The notes below the pieces were generated by a model, which was not told the DNA's origin, searched no databases, and was given only the letters and a program-made list of their open reading frames with translations. From contig CM040118.1 of NCBI GenBank assembly GCA_022559845.1, positions 445,406,053 to 445,470,052 on the forward strand: 64,000 nucleotides of DNA. The letters are read 5' to 3'. Shown here piece after piece: positions 21,434 to 33,186 of this stretch (its first letter is position 1; each line of letters starts with the position of its first letter). The stretch comes from Amorphophallus konjac (taxonomy: Eukaryota; Streptophyta; Magnoliopsida; Alismatales; Araceae). A program made the position numbers and the translations under genes.

Positions 21434-24395
21434 TGTTGATATGTTTTTACTTACGTTTCATTTCTTTACCGGCTTAAAAGATATCTTCATATCCCTTCTA
21501 CTAAATCAATGTGAGAAATAAATGGAAAATAGAAGGGATATAGAAGCAAGTAAACAAGGGTGATCGCCACCAAGGTGCCTAATGTGACTGACACATCGTT
21601 AGGGGTGTAAACGGGTCGGATCTGGATCGGATCCTTTATGATCCGAATCCAAATCCGTTAATAATAGATCCGAATATGACCCGTATCCGAAAATACATAC
21701 TATTTCAGATCCGGATCTGATCCGGATCCGAACTTAAATTTTCAGATTTAAATCATTTTCGGATCTCATTGTATACACCTTTAATCTGTAATAAGTAAGA
21801 GGATCGGAGGATCCGAATTTTTGGATCCAATGGATCATTTTCGGATCCATACAGTCAACATAAATATGACACTGAATTGAAAAACTTTTGGGTGCTTCGG
21901 ATCCATTGTCTCATCCAAATGATAAACATAAACATTACACAAATCCAATCCGAATCCAATTCATCACTAACTAAAGCTGCCTAAAGCTTTCGGATCTACT
22001 TTTATAATTTTCTCTATATGCCCGGCCTAAAGCTGCCTCCATTCTACTGCCTTCTTTAATAACAGGAAGTGCTATTGCCTCATTCATCTATTTTTGCATA
22101 TTCTTTTGAATGGCCACAACCTGCAACAAAGAACAGTGCAAATTGAGAAGTATTCATCAAAATAGGATACCAACAATTTGCTACACAATTGGAAGCCATG
22201 TCATTTTATCTGTTCTTCATAGTGAGATATTTTGAAAGAATTTGAATAAACCAGAAACCAAGAAAAGCCCTATTACTGCACAATTGAGTGTAGAAATCAT
22301 ACAACAATCACATAATATTTGACGAAAAAATAATTTTAACTTTAATTTTAATGAGATGGACTAATCATATAGTTGTTTTTCTTCCAAGCTCTCTACCCAC
22401 AACTTTTTTCTTGTGAATTATAAACGTATTACTGCACCCTTTCTCTTGAGGGTACGTAGGAAAAGTAAATCCACAGTTTTTTATCTGAGGATAAAGTAAA
22501 AAAAACTCCCATCACACCGCATCATTCTATAAAAAAACCCCAAAACCGGATAGCAACTCTCTCTCTGTAAATTAGACCCCAGTACATCGTTTAACAGACA
22601 AGTTCTTCCTTTTCCTCCTCTACTACCTCATTGCATGCGTCCCAACTCTGCTTTATAAGATAGCTTAGCGAAGGGGTGTTTCATAGTTGTATTGGACACC
22701 TCTTAGAGGGTGTTTGGCTAATAAGCTCTCTTAATTTTAACACTATCATGTTGAAAGAGTGTAATGCTAATATCAGATTATTAAATACAGAAGTTCAAAC
22801 ATATATTGAAAATAATAATGCAATCATAAACGTGAGAACCCAAAATAGCATCCCTTCCCCTTCCTCCACTCTTAATTTGATTATCCCCCTTCAACTACCT
22901 TTGATGACTAGGGAAAACAATGTTCAAATAAGTAGGGGCATGATAATCAAGTGGAACAAAAACCAGATGTACATGTTTCATGTGGGTGAAATTAAGAACA
23001 AAACCCATAGAATAAGTAAATAGCAAAAAATCCACCTTTGTGATCTTCGATATGGTATTCCCAGGGGCATTTGCTTAGTCAGTAGCTCCATTGAAATATC
23101 CTCAGGCAAGTCAAAAATTGCTCCTTGAATCTGACATGATGAACAATATGAAAAGACCAATAAATAGGTCACCCATGGGTACTTAAAACCAAATTTCAAT
23201 CACTTTCTGAACATTGAAGCAAATAATATTTTACAATACAGTCATACATCATAAACAATTATAATCACAGACTTCCGATTTTGTATCATTGCCATGACAA
23301 GGATTCTTGATCCCCTTTAGATAAAGGTGGCAAAATCGTAAAAAACATATTTATTTTTGGAGGGGGTTGTTGCGAATCTCTGGCAAGATCCAATTTTGGG
23401 ACCAATTTTAAGACAAAAAACAACATACAAGAGTAGAAACCCAGTAGAAAATCAGAAGACCCAAAAAACAACATACACAGGTGATGTCGCCGCCGCAGGT
23501 GGCCTATCGCCGTTGTGAGATGCCACTGGTGGCCGATCGCCACAGCGATGCGGAGACAGGAGGCGGGAGAAAACCCTAGAGGAGTATTTAATTAGGAGGT
23601 CCGCTCTTGTCTTTGAGAACTCTAGAATATGCTGACTTGATACTAAATGAGCCATCTAGAATATATATGGCTACATAAACTCGTCCGAGCTTCCCTAAAA
23701 AGAGTTCCTGGTAGAGGAGTATTTAATTAGAATTGCTACTGTCGTAGTCTAATCAAACACTACTTGGGCGAGAGAGAAATTCCACCCACCTTGATTAATT
23801 AATAAATTCAGACTCCAGTAGGCTAATTAGGTCCACTGAGATTATGATTCAATTGTGGAGGGCCTTGATCATCTAAAATTCACATGTGCCTGTCTCCATA
23901 TAATACACAAGCATATATAAAAACATGTATGCTCAAATTGGATTAAGAAATTCACCAGTATGGATATGCATTAGAATAGGAAAGCTTGAAGCTATTAGGT
24001 GGCTAGGACCATGTATATTCACAAGACAAGATGCCAGACAACTGAAGACAGAAATCATCAATACTTCAAAGAACCTAAAGTATTGTCTACACGAATACTT
24101 TTTTAAGATGCCAAGAATGCAAAAAATGAATGAAAGTGGTTTATGCCCTTTCAGGTTCACAAAAGCACTATTATTGCATAATGTCCTAATATTTGAATTG
24201 AAATCAAATGTACATAAAGTGCAAGGGACAAAGTAGTAGAAAACTTCATCTTGATCAGATGAAGAAGGGAGTTGTACATCAAATATATATTTTCGCATGT
24301 TTTTTCCTATTTGGCATTAAAGAGATAAAAGGAATTAAAAAGATTAAAATGGCATATAACATGCAATACAAGATAGAAGTTTTTGGTTTCATCCT

Positions 24396-24597
24396 ATACA
24401 GATAGTTGCCTGATGAAACATTTCCTAGGAAGAAGCCTGCTGCAGTTTGCCAGATACTCTATAACCGTCTACGAGATGGACAACCCTACATGGAACCTAT
24501 GCCAAGATGCCTGAGGAAACCTAGTTGGAGGGCACTGAAGAGCAACAAGAAAGAAAACAAGTTTGCAGTGTGGGCCAAAGCTACAAAGTCAGTTTGA
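24396..24597 (+). pseudogene. Possible captured exon inside the hAT element
   Basis: An open stretch ending in TGA after a pyrimidine-rich tract and cag at about 24401. The predicted peptide is unusually protein-like for this element (basic, Trp/Cys-containing, no low complexity: KPAAVCQILYNRLRDGQPY, then WRALKSNKKENKFAVWAKA). I do not recognise the family. It could be a terminal exon of a host gene captured by the transposon. Confidence 0.35.
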
Positions 24598-25134
24598 AAA
24601 GGATCTACACCAAGAAAAATATGACTGAGACAGAAAGCTAACAATACATTAACATAGCATGCCAGCATCAGCATGACTACACAAGGCTGTTGATCGGCTA
24701 ACAGAGAAGTCTGCCAAATAAACCATACACAAAAGGTATTTATCATCTGAAATAAAAAAGGTAAACAGAGGTACAAAGGCACATCAATAAATTTTCTTCG
24801 AAAGCATCAAACAAGACCACAATACAATAGATTAATATATTAATCCTCCACAGTTCTGTCATTCACATGTAACACTTGCATCAAACTTTAAATCAGAAGT
24901 CAAGGTACCCGTATATTAGCAAACTCCCCCAAGATTTAATTTTGGGACCAATTTTAAGGCAAAAGACATCATACAAGAGCAGAAACCCCAATAGAAGACC
25001 CGAAGGACTGGAAAAAAATTACCACATGGATGAAGAACGGAAAACCCATCAGAGATCTCACGACTGACTCGAAACCACATAAGACAAGAAACCCAAGTAA
25101 ACAACAAGAAAAACCAAGAAACTACCTTGATCAA

Positions 25135-25560
25135 CACACAACAGGAGAACCCCGTGCAGAAACAGAGCCCTTCCCTTTCACCCTAAACTTTAGCAACGTC
25201 GAGGAGATCATGTCGATTACAGCCGCTAGAGAAAACCCTAGAGGAGGGGTTTCGAAATGAGAAGGCCGAAGGCAAAGGATCAATCAGAGATGCAAAATGC
25301 CATTTCTTCAACAAGATCCACACAAAAACTTAAAAACATCTCCACGGGAGGAAGAGGAGGAGGTGGAGGATTGACGCCTGCTTCCTCTGCCGGAGGCCCC
25401 TCCGTTACTCCTCCGAGGTGTTCATGTACCGAGGGGACACTGCAACGAGGACTGCCGCCAGGAGCAGATCTTCCGGCTGCAAGGGGGATGCCCTCCCGTC
25501 CCTCCTCTTCTTCCCAAGCGTCACCTTCAGATCTGCACCACAACCCAGTCCTTTAAAAAC
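25135..25560 (-). pseudogene. Possible captured 5' gene end inside the hAT element
   Basis: On the minus strand a Pro-rich open stretch (25543-25280) and an aaccctagag-type leader are followed by a plausible splice donor (aaggtagtt) at about 25133. The segment to its left repeats imperfectly at 23380-23640. This resembles duplicated first-exon and intron sequence of a host gene. The family is not recognised. Confidence 0.3.
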
Positions 25561-26694
25561 CACCGTCTCCCAAAAGATCTTATCTTTGTTAGAGAGAGAG
25601 AGGGAAGGCTGATCGGGGAGGACCGGGAGGTCACCGTCGTCATTGTCGCCGTGAGATCAAGAAGAGGTATGGAGATGGAGAGTGTAGGTTGTGGTCCGTG
25701 GAGAACGGAGGAGAGAACCCTAGAGGGTGGAGAGAAGATGATCGCGATCGGCCGATGGAGTGGGGATGCTCACCCAGTCACCCTGAAACGAAGGGCTTTA
25801 ACGGTGCCCCGCAAAATTGATCCGAAATCACTGATTTCGGATCAGAAAAATAATACCCCGAATCCACGAACGTGCGGCATTTTGGATCAATGAGTTGATC
25901 CGAATCTGAAAAAAGTTTCGAATCCGGATCGGGTTATCGGATCTAGCCGATCCATTGACAGGGCTACACACCGTACCATGGAAAGAGAGGGAGACACTCA
26001 CCTTATGAGCAGCACTGCAGGGATGAGCGGCCTGTGAAGAACCGCCTTTCACGTTGAACGGCCTCACGACAGACCGCTCGTCAATGCTGCAGAGGACGCG
26101 GGACATAGAACTACTGGCAGATGAACGGCTCCAAGGTAACCGCAGTTGGAAGAAGAACGGTCAAAGATCCACCGCACCTCCTCTTGAACGAACGTAGGGG
26201 AACCGTGCAAGACCACCACCCCAGAAGTTGTAAGAGTCCAACCTCCACCCTTTCCTGCCAGCCAGAAAGGATGGGCCTCGTGCTAGTGGGTTTGACCTGC
26301 GAAACAGAGTGTAGAACACAAAGAAAAACCCAATATCAGAACTGTGAAGCGTAGCAAATGCTCAAACGGAAAGAAATAAACATAACTAAATGAAGTGGGG
26401 GGATACCTGGGGAATTTTAAACCCCTGGGGGCGTCAGAAAACGTAGGAGGGTGTGTGCATGGCAGTGCAAACAAAGAAAACGTGAGAGAATGGACGGGTA
26501 AAAACAAGCATGCAATTTTGAAAAAAAAATGGGACTATCAAATGTAAACGACTCAAAACTAGGACTACTCCCTGAACCGAAGGCCTGTGTGGATGTAGAA
26601 GGCCTCCCTCCTTGATGCTAGGTCACTCAAGATTTCAGCAGGGCTTCGCCGTCGACCAAAAATCTCCCCCCTTTTCAAAGGTAGCCTTTAGGGT

Positions 26695-26704
26695 CTATTT
26701 ATAG
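26695..26704 (-). promoter_or_regulatory. TATA box of the G 3' LTR
   Basis: CTATAAATAG on the minus strand; identical to the 5' LTR box at 49858-49849. Confidence 0.7.
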
Positions 26705-27577
26705 AACCCCCAAATGCTAACCCCAAAATTAGGGTTTCTATGCATTTTTAGGTCGAGATAATCAAATAAAAGATGAAGATAATTCAATTATCTTTCATCT
26801 GGAAAAAACGACACTCAAAATGGTTAAGGATTCGCGGAGAAATCATCGGAGGAAGTTTGGGATAGATCCACGAGGAGAGCGAGAAAATATGTTGAATCTT
26901 CAGCAAACGAGAAGATGAACGGTCTTACGATAGACCACACATCCATATGGGCGGCCTATCCTTGGCCGTCCAACCCCGTCGGTGAAAAATCAAATATAGA
27001 GGAATTATCCACCATTTATCCATTAAACCAACCGAGAAGCTCGCCGTTGGACTCTCACCAATGAACGGCTAGGATTAGTCCGTTCAAGAGGAAGAGCGGC
27101 CGAAGGTCGGCTGTTCTAGCCTTGTCGGTGATAAATAGATAAACTGGGTAATTATCTGAGAAAACCACTAAGCGTAAGACTCTGGGAGAAGAACGGCTAC
27201 CATCCGTCCATCCATCACTTTGGACGGCTATAAGAAGACCGCATAAATGCTTGTCGGTGGAAATTCAGAAAATTAACCAAAATATTCCAAAAATGTATGG
27301 ACGGCCTACTATCAACCGCACATTGATTGAGCGGCCATGGATGAACCGTACATGTATATGGGCGCTTGAATCTCATGTAAAAAAAAAGCTCAATCAACCA
27401 AAACTAAGGCCCATTAAGCCCTGAATCAACTCGGACCTAGCCAAGGAGGGAGGCTACCCATAAAATCGGCCCAGAACGTGCCAGAAAATAGCCCAACGAG
27501 TGATGAACAACTTGAGGCATCAATAAATTGGAGTAAGAGAAATGACTCAACTTGTCGGCAAAAAACGGGTGTCAACA

Positions 27578-27592
27578 GATGCCCCTCCTTAA
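27578..27592 (-). other. Polypurine tract of element G
   Basis: Sense TTAAGGAGGGGCATC immediately before the 3' LTR. Confidence 0.75.
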
Positions 27593-28970
27593 TGTCCTCT
27601 TTGCAGGGGAGCGAGCGGAGGTGAAGCGAAAGTGACATGGAACATGGAGATGAAGCGGAAACGAAGCGGAGTGGACCGAAAAGCGGGCGTTAAGGTAAAA
27701 CGACACCCGTTTTTACGAACAAGTGATAGGAATCTTCTGGAAAACTCTGAACCATTCACGAGGGATAGTCAGACCAAAAGCGACACCAGTCTGGAGGAAC
27801 TAAATAAAAGAAAAGAAAACACACTATCAACCTCATGGGGGACACCATCCCGCGAACCAATGAGGAGACCGGAATAAGCAGCGAAAAGTAAAGAAACGGG
27901 CTAAAACTCCAGACAGGGACCTCTTAATCAACCAAACCAAGCGAACCGATCAAAGAGAACCTTCCAACTCATAGTGGAATTGTTCCTCTTACTCAAACAC
28001 TGAACGCACAGCTAACCATCACTGGTGGGACACTTCGCAGGCACACAATGGGGCATGAATGCTCAAAAGATGCGTATGATGCATGCTGGGCCAAAATAAA
28101 AGAAATTATTAAAACAAATGCGAAGAAAGATTAAAATATAAAATACTCGAGAATAATATTGCTAGGATGGGAGAATTCGAGTCAAGACACTATCCGCAAC
28201 CACAGCGTGCAGGATAGAACCATCCTCCCCGGGACATCCCAACCTAACGGCCTATCCGAAGGTCAAACGCGTGAACCTAGATCATCATCATTTTTGTTGA
28301 AGGGGAACATCAGATCCTGGAACACGGGAGCAACCAACTGGTTCTCGAGATAATATAGCATAGTACCATATAGTAATGCAGTAAGGGATGCAGGGATAGA
28401 AGGCCATACCTGACTTACCTGCGCAGGCGAAACGGCCAATGAAAGGTGATGCTGTGAAGAACCCATGAACAGGATGTTGCAATATTTCATCATGGAATAA
28501 ACATTCAAGCCAAAAAGAAATCAGCCCTTTAATCACATAATGCAGCAAAGTAGGGTTTACAAAGCAATTCCATCATTTAGCACATGAACGGCCAAGTCCG
28601 AGACCGCTCAACATTTAAAACGACCAATCTGGGGCCGTGCAGCCATTGCCAGTTTAAATGAGATTATGAAACTGCACGGCCCATATGTAGGCCGTTCAAT
28701 TGTAAGCACGGCCACATTCTAGCCGCTCAATGGCAATGTACCGTTGAAGAAGAACGGTTACAACACAACCGCTCAAATGAAGGACGGCCTATCGTGAGCC
28801 CGCATAACTTTTGGGGTTTTGAAACAAAAAACCCCTTCGTATCCCTCCTCCCCACCGTAACCGGTGGAGCAAGGCAACAAAGGGCTCACCGCCTCCATCC
28901 CCCATCTCTCTACCTCTCAAACTCTCTCTCTTTCTCTCGTCTCTCAATTCCCCCCCATCTCTCCTTCCTA
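27593..28970 (-). other. 3' UTR of element G and promoter side of the antisense gene
   Basis: No retroelement gene seen. 28570-28800 holds a run of hairpins, for example ACGGCC/GGCCGT with an 8-nt loop at 28676-28695. 28880-28970 is a CT-rich leader for the plus-strand gene starting at 28971. Confidence 0.65.
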
Positions 28971-31900
28971 ATGATGACCAAGCATCAAGTCGCCCGCGAC
29001 CGGGCGACCGGCGAGGAGATGCCACCACCGACGATCGATGAAGCACCACCGCGGCCGGCGGCGGCCGCCGCGGAGGAGACAGTCGGAGGAGAGGGAGGCC
29101 CACCGCCCGTCATCCCCGCGGAGGAGGAGGCACCGCCAGAACCCGAAGGGGAGGCCAGGACTGCTGCAGTGGCCGGAGAAGAGACAGAACCGGCGGTGGA
29201 GGCATCCACCGCGGCGGTCAAGCCCACGAAGGACCCCGAGGTAGGCCTAAACCCTAGCCCGTTGCAATTTTAATTTGTGCATGTTAGTTTCAGAAGTTTA
29301 TGGGGGGTTTAGGCTACTTAGGAGCCGGTTTGGGGGCTCCATGAGGAGCTCCCGTCGGCGGGGAAGCCCTCACCATCGTCGGGGAAGACGATGATAGGGT
29401 GATTTTCAAAGAATCGCACAAACCATAACATACAGCTCACATAGAGCCGCCCACAATCACGCGGCCCAGGGGAAGCCGTTCAAACTCTGAAAACAGTAGA
29501 ACCAAACACGAAGAGGAATGGTGGGAAATCCACCGTTCAACATAAAACGGGCCTCATGGGGCCGTTCAAACCCTGAAGATCATAGAACTCAAGCGGCCCA
29601 CATAGGACCGTCCACAACCTCATGCGGCCCAGGGATGTCCGCATAAAACCAGAAAACCTAGGGAAAGAACGGTGAACTATAAACCGTTCAAGGTAAGAAC
29701 GGTCGGTATTGGTTCATTCAAAACAAAGAACCTGAGGATTGGAATGGCCCATATAAAACCGTTCAGGAGGAAGAGTGGTCCAAAGGAGACCGTCCTTCTG
29801 ATAGAGAGTTGAGCTTGTGATTATTTTCATCTATCTATGAAATAGAATGCCTAAATTAATTACTAAATGCATCAAAATGAATGAATGCAGGGAAAGCGCA
29901 GGACCCGCACCTCGTGGCTGCAGGTCCGCGTAGTGTATTTAGCACTGTCAGACTTTCAGCGGGAGCAGTTGGTTGCCATGGGGTTCACCCCATTCCTGAG
30001 CATCGAGGTGTGTCAGTTCGACACAGCTCTACTCTACGCCCTGCACGACCGCTGGGATCTAGTGAGTCATACGTTCCTCTTCCCATGGGGACATATGGTC
30101 CCTACGCTGGAGGATGTGGCCAGACTTACTGGCCTTCGAGTGCACGGGCTGCCGGTTAGCGGGACCACTTTTCCCGACTACCGGGTGATGGCTTGGGAGC
30201 TGCTGGGCCTAGAGCTGCGGCGCCCCGAGAGGCAGTCGACCCTCCTACCCCGGGCTAGTCTTCAGGACAGCTTGGGATTACGATGGGCGGGGGTAGCGGA
30301 TGGAGAGCAATCGGAGTAGCACCTACAGCGGCTGATTGAGTTGGCGAGACCGAGAGTAGCGGCAGAGCCAGGAGCAGAGGTAGACAGAGTGCTACGGCGA
30401 TTCCTGATGCTGTTGTTCGGGCGACTCCTCTTCTCCACCAGGGTGGACGTGATGAGCTGCCGGTTCCATCCCTTCCTAGAGGAGCTCAGCCACATGGGCG
30501 ACTACGCATGGGGAGCGACGGTCCTCGCCTTCCTGTTCGATACGCTGAGTTTGACGGCCCATCGGACCATGCTCGGGGGCTTCTCCCCCTTACTCCAGGT
30601 ACGACTCCTATCTTAGACTTAATTATGCAACTTCTATATATTTTCTAAATGCTGACACGATGATGTGATGCAGGTGTGGGCCTACGTACACCTACGTGGG
30701 CTAGGCAGAGGTGAGGAGACCTGTCCTGGGCTCCTGCCGATCGCCTGGAGGTGGACGACACCTCGAGAAACCGCAGCTCTCAGGAGACAGGTCCGAGAGT
30801 TGAAGGATGACTTGGACGCTCTACCGTTTGCCTCGGTATGCTTCCAAACTTAGACTCTTTAATGCAATTCTAGATGATGATGATGTTGATGCGACTTTCT
30901 ATTTTTTGCAGGTACGGTGGACACCTTTCACAGAGGAAGGCCAGGAAGGTCAGCCATGGGTGGTTGGCGCCCTCGCCTTCGCCGGACGAGACGTGTGGCT
31001 TCACTGCATGAATGTGGTGGAGCCACTGTACTACAGACTGGTGATGAGGACCATCGGGGTCCATCAGCCAGCAGTGGAGTTCCCGGCGCCTGAGAAGGTG
31101 GGGGAGCGCGTGACGAGGGCATGGCGACAGCGTTTAATTGGACGGCGAGGAACGCTACGCAGGTAGCCGATTGGACAGCTCTTGGGCGGGAGGTGACCGC
31201 CCGAGCCGACAACGACTTAGCATACTACACCGCGTATGCTAGACACTATCGGGACCAGGTGTTCCGGGGTGCCCACCGACCGGTACGACTTTTAAACTTA
31301 AACTCTACTTATTATGCTTATTATTTCTATATGATGATTCACTGACACTAGGACTTCTAAATGCAGATTGACCCTGAGGGATGACTTGCGGAGCTGCAGG
31401 GGCTCCTGCACTCCACCATCAGGGAGCAGGACGAGGCCCGGCAGGCCCTGGCCTTACTGGTGAGTTTTCTAAACCCTATACTTCCTAAATTATGCGAATG
31501 CTTATGATTATGGTTATGCATGTGACTGACCTGGAGTTTTGGATGCAGCGTGCCGAGGGGGCCCAACGACAGGGGGCCGATGCTCCTTCTTCTTCTTCTA
31601 CCCAGACTCCTACAGATCGGGCCGAGCGGGAGGCCGACTTCACTCGGATGGTAGCGCGGGCCAAGGCGGCCGAGGTGGCACTCACCGAGAGGGTACGCAA
31701 ATCATGACACTTTCCCTTGTTATTTATGCTTATGAAATGCAGTTAAATGACAATGATATGTGCATGCAGACGTCTGAGCTGACCCGTCTTAGAACAGAGC
31801 TAGAGTAGAGCCAGGCAGCGGCTAGGGAGGAGGTGGCCCGTGTACGGGAGGAGGCAGCACAGAGCCGACCAGTCAACACCCTCGAGACGGCCATTCTGCG

Positions 31901-32276
31901 AGCGGAGCTAGAGCGACTCCGAGCTGGAGCGGAGGAGCTGGTGCGGGTCTGAGCGGAGCGGGATCGGGCTCTGATCGAGGCGTCTGGGCTGAGTGGAGAG
32001 CTGCGGGCCTATAAGGAGATGAGCCGGCGATCATGCAGCGGGACTCCGAGCGGCAGGCACGGTACCCACGGCTCTGTGAGGAGTTACTTCACGGGTTCCT
32101 CCGGTCCCCGGAGGAACGAGGAGGATGAGCAGCGCCGACGACGTCAGCGTGATGAGGCGACTTCAGCGATGCCTCCACCAAAGAGGCACGAGGGCGGTGG
32201 AGACAGTGACGGGGGGCCAGAGAGAGGGACAGTCTTGACTTTTGTACTCGGGGCCCGACTTTTGTACATGATATGA
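28971..32276 (+). pseudogene. Plant mobile domain (PMD)-type gene antisense to G, seven exons
   Basis: Exons, from open frame and GT-AG borders: 28971-29240, 29891-30598, 30674-30835, 30912-31282, 31367-31459, 31549-31692, 31770-32276. Introns are phase 0 except where exon 4 has lost frame. Exon 1 encodes an acidic Ala/Pro-rich N terminus. Exons 2-4 encode a PMD (PF10536-like): FDTALLYALHDRWDLVSHTF, WGHMVPTLEDVARLTGL, then LFGRLLFSTR, YAWGATVLAFLFDTL and QVWAYVHLRGLGRG. Exons 5-7 encode a coiled coil and a basic tail. Stops at 30317 (TAG), 31382 (TGA), 31806 (TAG) and 31950 (TGA), plus a frameshift in exon 4, make this copy inactive. PMD proteins such as MAIN/MAIL1 act in silencing and genome stability; in transposons the role is unknown. 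Confidence 0.82.
29241..29890 (+). other. Intron 1 of the antisense PMD gene
   Basis: 650 bp, far longer than the other introns (75-89 bp). It is filled with hairpins of the G family, for example GAACGGT/ACCGTTC with a 9-nt loop at 29667-29689, and AGCGGCCC or TGCGGCCC words each paired with RCCGT. Confidence 0.65.
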
Positions 32277-33186
32277 TATGATAGTGACATGCCTTTCTTT
32301 GTTTTGATTTTGTGGATGTATGAGTGTATGAATGAATGCAAATGACTGACTATGACAACGACACGAGTGAGACGGACACAAGCGAGAGAGAGAGAGAGAC
32401 AACGCGAGTGAGTGACTGAGGAGAGAGACACGACAGAGTGAGAGAGAGATGACACGAGTGAGCGAGAGAGAGCCAAGTGTGGATGAGAGGAGTGACGCCA
32501 ACTGAGTGAGATGAGTGACGTCAAATGAGTGAGATGAGTGACGCCGACTGAGTGAGGAGAGTGACGCCAAATGAGTGAGAAAAGCGACACCAAATGTGTA
32601 AGAAGAGTGACGTCAAATGAGTGAGATGAGGGACGTCAACTGAGTGAGAAGAGGGACGGACACGACTACTAGTGGCACATGTGCACAACTTGAATGAAGG
32701 CCTTAGATCAGAAGGACGGTTTCAAGTGGGCCGCCCAAAGAGACGCACGGTCCTGAGTAGATCATCCAAAAGAGACATTAAACGGCCTTCTCTCCACCGT
32801 TCAACGAAAAGAATGGTCTATAATCAACCGTGTGATCAAATAAACGGTCTAATTCAGACCGCTCAAACTTCAACACTCGAACTCTCTGGTAGGTGACAAA
32901 CGGTCCCTCTGAGGCCGACAATAAGATGGGTGGTCTATCGTGAGACCGTCCAAATGGATGTCCTGCGACTTTGAAAGGCACTCTGCAGGAGAGTCCTAAC
33001 CCGAGAGTAAACTGTTTAACTCAATCCAAACCTTATCTTATCTCACCCTAGACTTATCTAAGGCCAATCTCAATAGACCTAGGCCTCCTAATGAGCCCTA
33101 TAAGTAGGAGGGGAGTCTAAATTCGTGATTCACACATCCTCCCTCTTCTAAGCCTTGAAACCTTTGCCATTCATCACCAAATCATC
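32277..33186 (+). other. Intergenic region with GAGTGA microsatellite
   Basis: 32330-32660 is an impure repeat of gagtga and agtgacgc words plus (ga)n. 32690-32960 holds further ACGGYC/GRCCGT hairpins. A TATA-like TATAAG at 33099-33104 lies 88 bp before the next ATG. Confidence 0.65.
33099..33104 (+). promoter_or_regulatory. TATA-like box for the antisense DUF7745-like gene
   Basis: TATAAG in ccctataagtagg, 88 bp upstream of the ATG and followed by a CT-rich leader. Confidence 0.45.

Larger units (their letters stand above)
21600..25966. mobile_element. hAT-type DNA transposon inserted in the G 3' LTR
   Basis: 4,367 bp flanked by 8-bp duplications cacatcgt (21592-21599) and cacaccgt (25967-25974), one mismatch. 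Termini TAGGGGTGTAAACGG and, inverted, TAGCCCTGTCAATGG match at 14 of the first 20 bases. Both ends are crowded with subterminal GGATCCGAA/TTCGGATC words (21615-22010 and 25815-25960), as in hAT elements. I see no transposase or hAT dimerisation motif, so it is probably non-autonomous. Inside are related segments at 23380-23480 and 24930-25010, and gene-like pieces. Confidence 0.85.
21434..27577 (-). repeat. 3' LTR of element G, split by a hAT element
   Basis: LTR sequence is at 21434-21599 and 25967-27577. Without the hAT and one target copy it is 1,769 bp against 1,768 bp for the 5' LTR, so the two are full-length partners. It carries a TATA box at 26704-26695, GTGATCGCCA at 21560-21569 and about a dozen ACGGYC/GRCCGT hairpins. 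Confidence 0.93.

Noticed and set aside
22676..23023. hAT transposase fragment
   Set aside because: The 115-residue ORF has no hAT dimerisation or DDE-type motif; treated as non-coding.
32330..32665. Telomere-like or functional satellite at the GAGTGA repeat
   Set aside because: Irregular unit and short; behaves as an impure microsatellite.
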